Shown here in pieces: positions 54,861 through 64,000 of a DNA stretch of 64,000 bases. The DNA is taken from contig JAOQAK010000100.1 of assembly GCA_025963635.1 (NCBI GenBank), positions 1 through 64,000 of the forward strand, written 5' to 3'. The DNA is from Ferruginibacter sp. Lineage in GTDB: Bacteria > Bacteroidota > Bacteroidia > Chitinophagales > Chitinophagaceae. A program made the translations under genes and the position numbers. The notes under the pieces were generated by a model. That model saw only the letters and a program-made list of their open reading frames with translations, was not told the DNA's origin and made no database searches. The stretch's first letter is position 1. Each line of letters opens with the position of its first letter.

Positions 54861-56108
54861 TTAATTTTCCGCAGTGACTTTTAGGTAAAGCGATTCACAG
54901 AACCGTTTTGCCGCCGGTTGGATTGAAAAATTACTTGCAAAAGAATTTTTTGCCCGTTCGCCCATTGCTCTCCTTTCTTCGCTCGATAATTGCAGCCAAC
55001 TCTCCAGTAAGTTTTGCGTTCCTTCGATTGTATCGTCCGCCACCTTTCCTGCGCCTGCGTCTAAAATTTCACGCCAGATATTTACCTGGTTGGAAATCAA
55101 TACGGGTTTTCCGCAAGCCAATGCTTCTACTACGGCTATACCAAAATTTTCCTGGTGGCTGGGTAAAATAAATGCCTGAGACCCGTAAAATGCTCCCCAT
55201 TTCGCATCCCCTTTCAGCATCCCTGGAAAAAAAACCGATTCCCGCAGGTTGACCGAAGCTGAAACCAACTGCTGTATTTTTTGCCCATACGCTGTATCCA
55301 GGCCCGGGCCAGCTATTACCAATTTGGGAAGTATTGATCCTCTTGCTGAAAAATTCTTATTCTCTTGATTTTTTTCGCACAGTTTCGCGTAAGCTTCTAT
55401 AAGGTGATCGATCCCCTTTTTTTTATGTATCCTGCCGAGGAAAACAATATACGGCGCATCTTTAACAGCTGCACATGTTTCGAAGAAGGCAGTCATCATG
55501 CCGGTTTCAAATAGTGGCGGAGATTGAACCCCGTACCCGATATTTAGTTCTTTTTTTGGATGATAGGGTGTAAATGATTCACGGGCCAGCAGCAGTTCGG
55601 TGTTGCAGGTAAACAGTAAGCCCTCGGCATCGTTCACCACTTTGCTCTCAATGAATTTCCAATATGCCCAATTTCTTAGGGCTTTTATTTTTCTTTCAGA
55701 TGCCTTTTGAAAATAAGGATCAAGCATTCCGTGGGGCATAACAAACAGCCTGGGAACCATTACGTTCTTCCCGGAACTAACAAGAGCTTTCCTATACTGC
55801 TGTAGTGCTTGTTTTGTTGCAAAGCCATGATAGAGCCAAAGCGCATGAACAATTATTATATCAAAACGGCTGAGATGCTCCATAAGCCACGGAACCAGGT
55901 TGCGGTTATATTGCCACTTCATTACACTGGGTCCAATTGCGTGAATTACAAATGGATCCTTTCCGAGGAAGCTATCAGTAGGATCATCGAGGCATACAAC
56001 TTCATTGTGCACGCCAAGTTTTTTCAATTCAGGTACTATATTACGAATTCCCTGGCAAGGTCCTCCCGTCGATGGATTCATGCTGGGTATGATATGCAAT
56101 ACATTCAT
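54861..56108 (-). CDS. Group 4 glycosyltransferase
   Basis: This 415-aa GT-B enzyme has VLHIIPSMNPSTGGPCQGIR at its N-terminus, a pattern seen in GT4 enzymes of polysaccharide clusters. The donor-binding half has YIVFLGRIHKKKGIDHLIEA, the family's R/K pair, and PSHQENFGIAVVEALACGKP with the ExFGxxxxE motif. Sugar and linkage are unknown. It lies between two acyltransferase genes in the same direction with short gaps. Confidence 0.92.
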   Translation of the reverse strand: MNVLHIIPSMNPSTGGPCQGIRNIVPELKKLGVHNEVVCLDDPTDSFLGKDPFVIHAIGPSVMKWQYNRNLVPWLMEHLSRFDIIIVHALWLYHGFATKQALQQYRKALVSSGKNVMVPRLFVMPHGMLDPYFQKASERKIKALRNWAYWKFIESKVVNDAEGLLFTCNTELLLARESFTPYHPKKELNIGYGVQSPPLFETGMMTAFFETCAAVKDAPYIVFLGRIHKKKGIDHLIEAYAKLCEKNQENKNFSARGSILPKLVIAGPGLDTAYGQKIQQLVSASVNLRESVFFPGMLKGDAKWGAFYGSQAFILPSHQENFGIAVVEALACGKPVLISNQVNIWREILDAGAGKVADDTIEGTQNLLESWLQLSSEERRAMGERAKNSFASNFSIQPAAKRFCESLYLKVTAEN

Positions 56109-56191
56109 GTTGGAAAGTAATTGATGGGGTTGTTAAAAACTTGTGCGCTGCATGCTTTCACAGGGCAATCAAATGGCCGCCGCACACCATT

Positions 56192-56854
56192 CTATACAAC
56201 AAAACCCTTCGTTCTCTGAAAATATTTGGCTTCCTTTGTTATCATGCTGACTGCTTTTGCAGGAACACCGCCGTAAAGGGTAAATTCTTCGGTGAAAACT
56301 TTATTCAGTAATGATTTTGCCCCTAAAACGGACCGGGATGGCAACGATGCTCCACCCAGTATAACCACGTTTGTTCCAACAAAGGCATAGTCACCAATCG
56401 TAATGGGTGTACTATTCTGCCTGCTTTCAACCACATCAATTGAATGAGTTAGCAATTGTGAATGATATCCCGCTATGGTTGAAAAACTGCCGATGGTTAT
56501 AGTACTTGTACAATCAATGTGGTGATTCTTTGTAATTGCGGAAGACCTTCCTACAATCAGTTCAGATTTACGATCAGGCTGGTGTTTAAAGTGAAGCGAA
56601 TTGGTCTTTGAGCTAAATCCGGTAATCCAGTTTCCCCTGCCAATGGTGGAGTTTTCGCCTAATTCGATTGTATCCAGGTGAATGGCAACGGTGAAATGGT
56701 CTATCCTTGTGAGTGCAGCCATTTTTAATTTGTCTGGGAATACCCAGGCCAATCCTATCCTTGCAGAAGGATGTATTTCAAATTTAAAAAACTTGTTTAA
56801 CACCCATCTTCTTAAACTCCATGGAAGCAATATGCTTATTAATTTCAATACCAT
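56192..56854 (-). CDS. Left-handed beta-helix acyltransferase
   Basis: This 220-aa hexapeptide-repeat protein has ARIGLAWVFPDKLKMAALTR, IELGENSTIGRGNWITGF, RSSAITKNHHIDCTSTITIG (possible catalytic His) and GDYAFVGTNVVILGGASLPS. It probably acetylates a sugar of the polysaccharide. It differs from WcaF and from the third acyltransferase in sequence, so the polymer may be acylated at several positions. A hydrophobic N-terminus (LKLISILLPWSL) may anchor it. It starts 9 bp after the preceding glycosyltransferase gene. Confidence 0.85.
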   Translation of the reverse strand: MVLKLISILLPWSLRRWVLNKFFKFEIHPSARIGLAWVFPDKLKMAALTRIDHFTVAIHLDTIELGENSTIGRGNWITGFSSKTNSLHFKHQPDRKSELIVGRSSAITKNHHIDCTSTITIGSFSTIAGYHSQLLTHSIDVVESRQNSTPITIGDYAFVGTNVVILGGASLPSRSVLGAKSLLNKVFTEEFTLYGGVPAKAVSMITKEAKYFQRTKGFVV

Positions 56855-56863
56855 AAGAGGCCC

Positions 56864-58009
56864 TTATTTTCTTTCAAGATTATGTAAAGATAAATAAGCA
56901 TCGGCCATTTTTTTCGATGAAAACCTTTTGCAATTTTCAAAGCCTTTGGAGACCAAGTCATGTTTAACGGATCCATTTTGCAGAAATAAAAATGCCCGTG
57001 CAAAATCTGCTGGTTTGTCAGGATTTTCGTGCAAAGCCGCTCCGCCGCTAACCTCGGGCATTGGTTCGATATTACTTGCTATAACTACTGCTCCGCAGGC
57101 CTGGGCTTCTATCACAGGCCATCCAAAACCCTCTGAAAACGATGGAAAAACGAAAGCTTCACAAGCGCTGTATAATGCCAAAATGTTTTCATGACTTGGC
57201 TTTATCACTGATTTCACCCTGTTTTGCAACCCGAGTTTATTGATATGTTCGCCTAAATCCGCGTCAATTCCATCTCCGGCGAAACAAACAATTCCATTCC
57301 AGCCATCCCCAAGTTCCACAACCATATCCAGCAATAGCTTCCTGTTTTTTCTTTTCAATGAAGAGCCTAAATGCAATATGAATGGTGTGTTTGCTGGCAA
57401 GCCCAAAGTCTGAACTTTTTGCTCCGCTATGGTTTTAGGAATGGGATTGAATTCCTGATTAAAGGCATTGTGTATTACCTGCCAATCCGTAGGTTTAGAG
57501 TCAGTACTGTTGCTTAATGCTTTTAGTTGCTTCAAAGTTAAATGGGATACAGCAGCTAACTTTTCGGCTTTCAACAAATTTTTTAAAATCCATTTTTGAA
57601 GGATAATACCAAGTCCGGATGCATTGCAATAAGCATCTCTAAAACCCAACGCACCGCGTATCGCCAATACATCATGACAGGTAATAGCAGTTCTAGCGGA
57701 GGGCAAATAAGCAAGATAGGGCGAATTGGAATGATCACAAATATGGAACCTTATCTCCGCGTGGTTATATTTTGTTTTCAGCAAGCACATCTTTAAAACA
57801 ACCGGATATAAAATCCATTTATCCAGGTATCCAAGCCATTTACCCAAGCCCTTGTTCGCGGATTTTGAGAAATGTCCAAAGAAAACAGATGGTCGCCAAA
57901 TTTCGCATTCTATTCCTGCATTGTTAATCCCTTTATTCAACATTTCCGAAAAAAGCTTCATGCTTTTTTGGTTATCAGGGGTATAGTTTCCAATTAAAAT
58001 TATTTTCAT
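56864..58009 (-). CDS. Group 4 glycosyltransferase
   Basis: This 381-aa GT-B enzyme has KIILIGNYTPDNQKSMKLFS at the start, TPFILHLGSSLKRKNRKLLL and GIVCFAGDGID in the donor domain, and FPSFSEGFGWPVIEAQACGA with the E-x7-E region. It then has EVSGGAALHENPDKPADFA. It would add a sugar in the repeat unit. It is packed tightly between the polymerase-like gene (26 bp upstream) and the acyltransferase gene. Confidence 0.92.
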   Translation of the reverse strand: MKIILIGNYTPDNQKSMKLFSEMLNKGINNAGIECEIWRPSVFFGHFSKSANKGLGKWLGYLDKWILYPVVLKMCLLKTKYNHAEIRFHICDHSNSPYLAYLPSARTAITCHDVLAIRGALGFRDAYCNASGLGIILQKWILKNLLKAEKLAAVSHLTLKQLKALSNSTDSKPTDWQVIHNAFNQEFNPIPKTIAEQKVQTLGLPANTPFILHLGSSLKRKNRKLLLDMVVELGDGWNGIVCFAGDGIDADLGEHINKLGLQNRVKSVIKPSHENILALYSACEAFVFPSFSEGFGWPVIEAQACGAVVIASNIEPMPEVSGGAALHENPDKPADFARAFLFLQNGSVKHDLVSKGFENCKRFSSKKMADAYLSLHNLERK

Positions 58010-58035
58010 TAAGATATATCGAATAAACTGACCCG

Positions 58036-59463
58036 CTATCCCAGGTTATTTTTTTTAACCATTGGGCCAGAGGCAACGTTAGCCCTTGAGTTTTTATTTG
58101 CAGTTTTGATAATTTGGGACCTTGCTGGTTTCCGGAGAGAAGCCATCCACAAACCTCCAACTAAAGCTACAAATCCCAATATCGTTGATTGATGCAACTG
58201 CCCTTGTGTCACCATTAAAAAACCAACGCTCATCAACAGCCATGGAAGCATGTCTTTTTTTCCCAATTTTCGAAAACTGGCAAACCCAACTTTTGTCGCA
58301 AGGCCTACCCTCATAATAATTAACCATAAGCCCATTAAGCCAAGTTCCGCAATTTCTCTCATCCATTCAAAATCCGCCGTTATCAAAATTTTATCATATT
58401 TCAGCAAATCGGCACCCACTGCGGTACCACTTCCTATACCGTAGCCAAATGAGGATTGATCGGCGGATCCCATCACTGCCTTCACCAGAGTTCCGAGAAA
58501 ACGTTCACCCAGTACACCTTCCAGTCCACCTTCAGTTTTGTTGGCACTGGCAAATCGTTCATTAAACGCATCGGTAGCCGTTTGAAAAAAGCTCATCCTG
58601 CTAAGTACAATAAGGGCCAGGATCACCCCGATCGCGGAAAGAAGTATTTTTCCAAAATATTTAGGGTTTCTCGACACAGCAAGTAGTAAAAATAGAACCG
58701 ATAATACCACCTGGAATAATAATGTGCGGCTTATCGAAAGTGGAATAGCGATGAGTAGCGCCCCGGTAGCGCCCATTAATATGAGCCGGTTTATCTTTTG
58801 AGGATTTAGCCAGAAATAAATAACAAAAGGCGCCACCAAACTATAAAAGCTGGTGGTGCCATTCGTAAATGAGAAGGTGCCAGGAGGGCGAAAATAACCC
58901 AATGCTCCACCAAATCCTGCGCCTTCGATATCGCCGCCTACTCCCCTGTTTACCCAAGCTGATTGAGGGCTATAAAATTGCAGGCCAATCAGGAGCGTCA
59001 TTGGTATCGCCAGTATTAATATCCATTTACCCATTTTGATCACATCCTCGTGGTCAAAAACGCTTCCCATTACAAACATCATGGGAAAGTAAAGCACGAT
59101 GGTTCGTGCCCCGTAAATGGCTGTGCCTAAATTACCATGGCCAAGGAGCATTGCAGTAAAGGCACTTAAAATACCCAGAACCAAGAACCCAAACAGATAT
59201 ATATTGAATTTAAGCAGACCTCGCCTGATAGACACAATCATCAGCCATAATACAATAGGGTCGCGAACTACCAACAAAGGCAGCGATAATGCCGGAACCA
59301 CCCATTTGCGCAAAGCACCCTCGAAAATCCAGAAAAAAAGATATATCCAAATAGCCATTTTAAGCGTTCGATTGGGATCATCAGCCATAGCCTGCCCGTT
59401 CTTCTTCCATCGGCTTTTTAATTTTGTAACCTGATTGGTTCTTATCGAATCCATCTTATTCAT
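58036..59463 (-). CDS. O-antigen ligase/polymerase-like membrane protein
   Basis: This 475-aa protein has about ten to twelve hydrophobic segments separated by a large periplasmic loop (about residues 280-350), the layout of the O-antigen ligase/Wzy polymerase family. GYFRPPGTFSFTNGTTSFYS and SRTLLFQVVLSVLFLLL are typical stretches, with an arginine-containing loop near SRTL. As the only such protein in the cluster, it is the best candidate for the polysaccharide polymerase. Exact role is not proved by sequence. ATG 59463 (MNKMDSIRTNQ) is preferred to an upstream TTG at 59514. Confidence 0.82.
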   Translation of the reverse strand: MNKMDSIRTNQVTKLKSRWKKNGQAMADDPNRTLKMAIWIYLFFWIFEGALRKWVVPALSLPLLVVRDPIVLWLMIVSIRRGLLKFNIYLFGFLVLGILSAFTAMLLGHGNLGTAIYGARTIVLYFPMMFVMGSVFDHEDVIKMGKWILILAIPMTLLIGLQFYSPQSAWVNRGVGGDIEGAGFGGALGYFRPPGTFSFTNGTTSFYSLVAPFVIYFWLNPQKINRLILMGATGALLIAIPLSISRTLLFQVVLSVLFLLLAVSRNPKYFGKILLSAIGVILALIVLSRMSFFQTATDAFNERFASANKTEGGLEGVLGERFLGTLVKAVMGSADQSSFGYGIGSGTAVGADLLKYDKILITADFEWMREIAELGLMGLWLIIMRVGLATKVGFASFRKLGKKDMLPWLLMSVGFLMVTQGQLHQSTILGFVALVGGLWMASLRKPARSQIIKTANKNSRANVASGPMVKKNNLG

Positions 59464-59598
59464 ACTGACGTTCAAAAAAAATTTGCATCGGTAATTTGCT
59501 TGCAAATGGTACAATCCTGCCGAAACAAAATTTCTTATCGAAATTAACTTTTTCGAGGCAAAATCTATAGTTGATAATTTGTTTTAAACACAAATCAC

Positions 59599-60852
59599 TC
59601 ATTTCAAAGAAAGACAATGATTTTTTACAGCACCGGAAAGCTGCTGCCTGAACAAATTCCACGGACGCATCCGGGCAGTTTCCATTGCCTCGCGGCCAGT
59701 TTTGGCGATGGATGAAGGGTTTGCAACCAGAGCTTCAATGGCCTGTTGCAGTGCAAATGTAGATCCAGCTTCTACCAGCCAGCCATTTTTTCCATGTTCA
59801 ATAAGATCGGGACCGCCGGAATTATATGTGGTAATCACTGGTGTGCCCTGCGACATTGCTTCGGAAATAACCAATCCAAATCCATCAAATAAAGTTGGAA
59901 AAACAAGCACATCGTGTATGCGCATCATCTCCAAAATTTCATGATGAGGCAAACTTGGTACCCACCGGTGCTTAGACAATTCTGTGTTTAGAACTTCGCA
60001 GTCCTCATTTACTTTGCGCCCCACCAGGGTTAAGCTAACGCTACTGCCTATGGCGTTGACCGCTTCGAAAAGATTAGCAATCCCTTTTTGCTGTGAAAGG
60101 CTGCCGACAAAAAGAAGTTTGATGGGTGAATTAACTGTATTTTGCGAATAATCCCTTTTGGGGCCTACATCAGGGAAGCCATACGGAACTACTTCCACGG
60201 GCGGAAGCTTTCCGGGAAAATCTTTTAAAGTAGAAGCAGTAAACGTGCTGGCAACGAAGATGCGATCCGCCATTTTTACTTCATCTTCCTTAGCCGCCAG
60301 TTTTTTTTCTGAGTCTAACAACCCTCGAATCGTATTTTGCCAGGCTGGGAATTTTTTTTTTTCTTCCTCCAAAATCCGGAGTTTGGCCCTCCAATACCCA
60401 GTAGGCAAATCGTACAAACACTGTAATCCAAGCCTTTTTGCTTCGCGGAATGAAAACAAAGCACCGTCTTCATATGCATATACCGCTTTTACGTCATGAT
60501 TCATCGCCTTTTTGAGGCGCGCTGCAACTTTTTTATCAAGGCTGTGAGTGACAGCCTCTATGCAAAACCTGCCCTTTTCCTGTTGAGTAAGCTGATGGAA
60601 GCCCACCTTTAGCGAAAGCAGCCTGCCCAATTCGATAACTGGGGATGTGTGCGTAAACCGCTTCAGAAGCGGGTTGAGGCGGCGGCGGCGGATATCTGCA
60701 AGAAAGCTTATATTGGCAATGCTGTCAAGAAAAGACCCTGGAAAACAGGCGATGCTGGTATGGAATTCTGCCAGCATATTTGCTTCTGCAAAACCTATTG
60801 CCGATGCCCTCACATTTGCGTTTCCCTGGGAATGATGTATTATTAACTTCAT
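59599..60852 (-). CDS. Group 4 glycosyltransferase
   Basis: This 417-aa GT-B enzyme opens MKLIIHHSQGNANVRASAIG. Its donor domain shows KLLFVGSLSQQKGIANLFEA, FPTLFDGFGLVISEAMSQGT with the E-x7-E-type motif, and NSGGPDLIEHGKNGWLVEAG. It resembles fungal- and plant-like GT4 enzymes of polysaccharide clusters. The start at 60852 is chosen because the family N-terminus begins there and it leaves a 13-bp gap to the upstream acyltransferase stop; the longer frame to 60897 would overlap that gene. Confidence 0.92.
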   Translation of the reverse strand: MKLIIHHSQGNANVRASAIGFAEANMLAEFHTSIACFPGSFLDSIANISFLADIRRRRLNPLLKRFTHTSPVIELGRLLSLKVGFHQLTQQEKGRFCIEAVTHSLDKKVAARLKKAMNHDVKAVYAYEDGALFSFREAKRLGLQCLYDLPTGYWRAKLRILEEEKKKFPAWQNTIRGLLDSEKKLAAKEDEVKMADRIFVASTFTASTLKDFPGKLPPVEVVPYGFPDVGPKRDYSQNTVNSPIKLLFVGSLSQQKGIANLFEAVNAIGSSVSLTLVGRKVNEDCEVLNTELSKHRWVPSLPHHEILEMMRIHDVLVFPTLFDGFGLVISEAMSQGTPVITTYNSGGPDLIEHGKNGWLVEAGSTFALQQAIEALVANPSSIAKTGREAMETARMRPWNLFRQQLSGAVKNHCLSLK

Positions 60853-60865
60853 AGATGACAAATAT

Positions 60866-61459
60866 TTAGCCAACGAGCCACGCCCGGTTGGCGGCAAGAA
60901 ATTCGCAGGGATTATAATTTAATTCGCTATGCCGGGTGCGCTCTATAACTTTAGCCGGATTGCCAACAACAATAGCACCAGCGGCTACCGATTTGCTTAC
61001 GACTGCCCTTGCCCCTACTACTGCCCCGCACCCAATGGTAATACCAGGAAGTATCATAGCTCCAGTGCCAATCCACACATAATCCTCGATGATTATTTTT
61101 GCTTTTACTTCTTTCCAGTTTGGATCGCCCACGTCATGTGATGCTGTTAGGATTTCAACGCCATCATTGATACAAACCCTACTACCGATTTTTATTTGGT
61201 CGTGGATATTTAGGGTCACCTTTCCCAAAAATGTTTCCTTTCCCACCGATAAAAACCTGGCAGGGCCAGCAATGGTCACCTCACCTATTTCGGCAGTTTC
61301 ATGTATTATTGCACCCCTTTGTACCAACCTGTTCCGTCGAAAATTCTTTTGTAAAAGTTCCGGAAAGGAAAACAACCGTTTCCCCCAGGCCCTGAAAAAA
61401 AGGCTGGAACCAACAGCAAATCTTGACCGGTTGCTCCATAGATAACTAAAACTTGCCAT
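60866..61459 (-). CDS. Hexapeptide-repeat acyltransferase (Maa/WbbJ-like)
   Basis: This 197-aa left-handed beta-helix acyltransferase has AIIHETAEIGEVTIAGPARF, IGSRVCINDGVEILTASHDV with the likely catalytic His, YVWIGTGAMILPGITIGCGA and GARAVVSKSVAAGAIVVGNP followed by AKVIE, the standard end of the maltose/WbbJ acetyltransferase fold. It is the third acyltransferase in the cluster. ATG 61459 lies one base after the stop of the upstream glycosyltransferase, so the two are translationally close. Confidence 0.9.
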   Translation of the reverse strand: MASFSYLWSNRSRFAVGSSLFFRAWGKRLFSFPELLQKNFRRNRLVQRGAIIHETAEIGEVTIAGPARFLSVGKETFLGKVTLNIHDQIKIGSRVCINDGVEILTASHDVGDPNWKEVKAKIIIEDYVWIGTGAMILPGITIGCGAVVGARAVVSKSVAAGAIVVGNPAKVIERTRHSELNYNPCEFLAANRAWLVG

Positions 61460-61460
61460 A

Positions 61461-62594
61461 CTAAACTGATAAAAGGCTATTAACAAATTGCCGCGCAATT
61501 ACAGTAACATTTACACGCGGAGCGATACCGCTTCTGCTGCGGGTAATGAAGTCTTGAATTTGCCCTTCCTTATACCGCATAATCCCGTCTGGTAACTTAG
61601 GATCAACGAAACCCCGGGGTTGCCATAAACGTGAAACGCATAATACGGGCAATCCATGCTCTTGCATAGCAGCAACTGAACCACTTTTGCCTATCAATGC
61701 AGTTGGCGTAGTCGAAATGCCAAAGGATGAATTCGTTAATACATGCGAGATATGTTCGGGAGACTGCTCTCCCAATACTTTTACAAGTAACCCTGCTGCT
61801 TCGCACGCTTTCTTCCAACTTTCCTGTTCGTATCCACAACGACCAATCATTCGCATCTCAACTTTTACATTGTTAGTGGTGCCGTAAAACTTGAGCTCCT
61901 TTGCCAACTGGCTTATGGGTGCGCCCGGATGAATTCCGCCAAAAACGACGAAGGAAATATTTTTACTGATACCGCTCGCTGGTAGATAGGCGCTACCGTT
62001 TTCACTGTCGATACGTGCTTTCTCAATATTTCCAAATAAAGGCAGGTGTTGAACTGTGAAACCCATCTGCGCCAGCATTTTCATGTACAAATCGGTTTGT
62101 GTATGTACTACTGCGGGCTGCAATCTGGAGAATAGTGACCCGATTAATTGCTTTTGAAGCCATCCCCAGCACACAAATTTTAACGGTGCTCCCTTCTCCA
62201 TCCCTACCCACAGTTCATGAACCATAATGTGCCAGCGCTTTTCTTTACCCAAACCTTCAAGCAACTTCCCAAGTCCGAAAGCCAGCCCTTTGGTGTGAAA
62301 AGAAAAAGGCACGAACTGAAGGCTGAGCCAATCGGGCCCGAAATCATCGATCCACGAGCTTGCTTGATGAAATCGTTTAGCGGGTATCTCATTTGAGGCA
62401 ACACGAAGCACAGGTATGTCAAAGCCTTCCAATTGCTGCAGACCGTTGAATTTGCTTTTTAAATGTTTGTCGTTCAGAGCCACGATGCCCACCTGGTGCC
62501 CGTTGCGGATCAATTCAATTGCAAGCTTGCGGGTGTAATCCCCCACACCATCCCTGCCTGGTTCTAATGATCCACAAAGAAAAGTGATCTTCAT
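61461..62594 (-). CDS. Glycosyltransferase, GT-B type
   Basis: This 377-aa protein opens MKITFLCGSLEPGRDGVGDY followed by TRKLAIELIRNGHQVGIVAL, typical of GT-B glycosyltransferases of polysaccharide clusters. ISFVVFGGIHPGAPISQLAK and SFGISTTPTALIGKSGSVAAM fall in the donor-binding half. The E-x7-E motif is not clear, so it may be a divergent member. I chose ATG 62594; the frame extends to 62756, but the extra 54 residues are not like the family. Confidence 0.8.
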   Translation of the reverse strand: MKITFLCGSLEPGRDGVGDYTRKLAIELIRNGHQVGIVALNDKHLKSKFNGLQQLEGFDIPVLRVASNEIPAKRFHQASSWIDDFGPDWLSLQFVPFSFHTKGLAFGLGKLLEGLGKEKRWHIMVHELWVGMEKGAPLKFVCWGWLQKQLIGSLFSRLQPAVVHTQTDLYMKMLAQMGFTVQHLPLFGNIEKARIDSENGSAYLPASGISKNISFVVFGGIHPGAPISQLAKELKFYGTTNNVKVEMRMIGRCGYEQESWKKACEAAGLLVKVLGEQSPEHISHVLTNSSFGISTTPTALIGKSGSVAAMQEHGLPVLCVSRLWQPRGFVDPKLPDGIMRYKEGQIQDFITRSRSGIAPRVNVTVIARQFVNSLLSV

Positions 62595-62872
62595 TCTTAA
62601 TAGATTTTTATCGTGGAGATACACGAAGCCATCCGAGCTTTTGGGGTTCCGGCTATTTATCTTCAATGTAAGAATGACCTTTTTGTTGAAAATTCTTTGT
62701 GAAGACTTGCAGACTAAGCTTTTGCCCTGCAGCATTGATACAAGTAATTGCAGCATTAATGCTGCATACTGTTGTGAAAGGCGGAGGTTATTAATAAAGG
62801 CACGGTAGCATGGAAGCCCCGGATGATTTTACTAAGAGTGAATAACCTTGTGGGAGCTTTAGTAGCAAGCTT

Positions 62873-64000
62873 TTATGCCCAAAAAAGCTGTTGCATATTC
62901 TTCAATGAAAAATGCTCTTCGGCGACTTTTTTTGCAGTTGAGGAGTAACTAGAGTCACTGATACACATCAGTAGTTTTTCAAGAATGACCGTCGGTTCTA
63001 GTGAATCGCAAATTACGCCGCACTTATATCTCTCCAAAAAGTTTGCAGCTGCTGCTTCCCCCGGACCATGATAAAAAACGTTGCCTGAAGCTCCCAGGTA
63101 ACCAACCATTTTGGTTGAGAAACTATACTTGTAAAAATATTCGTTTTTATACATAATCGGCAGGTACAGCACATCGGATCCGTTCATCTCTTCCTTCAAC
63201 ATATCATTATCAAGCGTAAAAGGCCGGTAATCGATATCAAAAGAACAGGCATTAAGGAACTCGAGCTTTTGAGTGCCACGAAGAATAAACGAAATTTTGA
63301 TATCTTTTTGTTTTAAAAGAATCTCGAGTGCACTGCAAAAAGATTTAAACAAAGGGTAGTACGCGATATGTATAAGCCCCGCAAAATAAATCGTTAGCCT
63401 ATCTGATTTCGCCAATGATTTTGAAGAGGAGATTTCTAACTCCTTCAGCCCGTCGGTAACGATGGAGTAGGGTTCCTCCCCAAATAAGTCACTATAAAGT
63501 GCACCCATTTCTTTTGAAATTACCATACGTTTGGTAGCAAACTTCCACAGATCCCTGCTTACATATTTAAATCCACCAGTCGTTTTAAAATGATCATGAA
63601 AACTAGCCCAAATGGGGATATTTTTTTTTACCGCCCACTCAGTTAATATATTAGAGTAGTTGCCGTGATCCACGATATGGAGCACATCAAAATGGAGCAT
63701 CTCAACCTGGGATTGTATCCTCCATTTATTATAATGAAAAAAGATTGTATTTCTTAGAAAATAACTGATATCCCTAAGATAAGAGCGCATCCATTTTCTT
63801 TGCGAGGGGAATAATCCGAGTTTTATTTCTTTGTAAGAAGAATCAATTTTAGTAATTCTACCATCAACTACAGAAAAGAATAGAACATTTTCTTGTTTCT
63901 CTTCAATTAACCGACGTAAAATCCTGCTGCCACCTCCATTATCTGCAATGGAAAAGTTTTGGAATGAGAGCACAATCTGGCTACCTTTTACTTTCTCTTC
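62873..64000 (-). CDS. Glycosyltransferase-like protein, 5' end beyond the window
   Basis: The frame is open to the last base of the window, so the start is missing (at least 375 aa present). Visible are IVLSFQNFSIADNGGGSRIL near the N-terminus, a glycine-rich loop of GT-B enzymes, then IPIWASFHDHFKTTGGFKYV, RLTIYFAGLIHIAYYPLFKS and KMVGYLGASGNVFYHGPGEA in the donor half. It is probably a GT4-like enzyme; assignment is by overall pattern. A GTG at 63973 could serve as a start, but conserved-looking sequence continues upstream of it (KVKGSQ). Confidence 0.7.
   Translation of the reverse strand, partial: EEKVKGSQIVLSFQNFSIADNGGGSRILRRLIEEKQENVLFFSVVDGRITKIDSSYKEIKLGLFPSQRKWMRSYLRDISYFLRNTIFFHYNKWRIQSQVEMLHFDVLHIVDHGNYSNILTEWAVKKNIPIWASFHDHFKTTGGFKYVSRDLWKFATKRMVISKEMGALYSDLFGEEPYSIVTDGLKELEISSSKSLAKSDRLTIYFAGLIHIAYYPLFKSFCSALEILLKQKDIKISFILRGTQKLEFLNACSFDIDYRPFTLDNDMLKEEMNGSDVLYLPIMYKNEYFYKYSFSTKMVGYLGASGNVFYHGPGEAAAANFLERYKCGVICDSLEPTVILEKLLMCISDSSYSSTAKKVAEEHFSLKNMQQLFWA

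Overview
The window looks like a chromosome segment of a Bacteroidota bacterium, most likely of the Chitinophagaceae type. The evidence is two secreted giants ending in type IX secretion (T9SS) sorting domains, a single-chain E1 alpha/beta 2-oxoacid dehydrogenase, tandem DUF1573 proteins, a TAnnTTTG-type promoter box, and a Wca-like polysaccharide cluster. This is inferred from gene content; no rRNA or marker gene is present to fix the taxon, and I saw no tRNA, rRNA or CRISPR array.

Layout. (1) 0.2-4.8 kb, + strand: a Tat-exported enolase-superfamily sugar-acid dehydratase, a BASS-family transporter and an FGGY sugar kinase broken by a one-base homopolymer frameshift, probably a sugar-acid catabolic set. 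(2) 5-23 kb: mixed housekeeping genes, namely queA, a 1226-residue TraB/GumN-type protein, a duplicated-ATPase peptide ABC protein, YebC/PmpR, PhzF, fused E1 dehydrogenase, two DUF1573 proteins, an EamA transporter, mscL, scpA, dxs and an unusual cytoplasmic-looking M23 protein. (3) 23.3-35.1 kb, all on the - strand: a complete reductive pyrimidine degradation operon. Transcription order is mmsA-type dehydrogenase, class III aminotransferase, NCS1 transporter, dihydropyrimidinase, beta-ureidopropionase, preT, [GxxExxY element], preA, M20 amidohydrolase. Together they would import uracil or thymine and take it through dihydro-pyrimidine, N-carbamoyl-beta-alanine, beta-alanine and malonate semialdehyde to acetyl-CoA. 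(4) 35.3-48.4 kb: two paralogous giant secreted proteins with 13 and 6 PKD/REJ-like repeats. (5) 48.4-50 kb: a decayed, gene-poor stretch holding a small MITE-like element. (6) 50.0-64 kb, all - strand: an exopolysaccharide cluster with an initiating phosphotransferase, many glycosyltransferases, three left-handed beta-helix acyltransferases and an O-antigen-ligase/polymerase-like membrane protein. It runs off the window edge.

The most unusual content is not a single gene but several families of small dispersed repeats between, and once inside, the genes: (a) inverted arms built of 8-bp units bracketing a lone GxxExxY nuclease-like gene exactly between preT and preA; (b) a GC-rich palindrome of about 40 bp in three places, one of them read in frame inside an aminotransferase; (c) heptanucleotide repeats arranged as large inverted repeats; (d) a 40-bp family with the core CATCGTTG...CATACCA; (e) a roughly 100-bp unit with GCCACTAATGCACGAA-type inverted ends; (f) a 261-bp AT-rich element with 15-bp inverted ends sitting inside a 54-bp duplication. 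The GxxExxY element is the best candidate for an undescribed mobile system.
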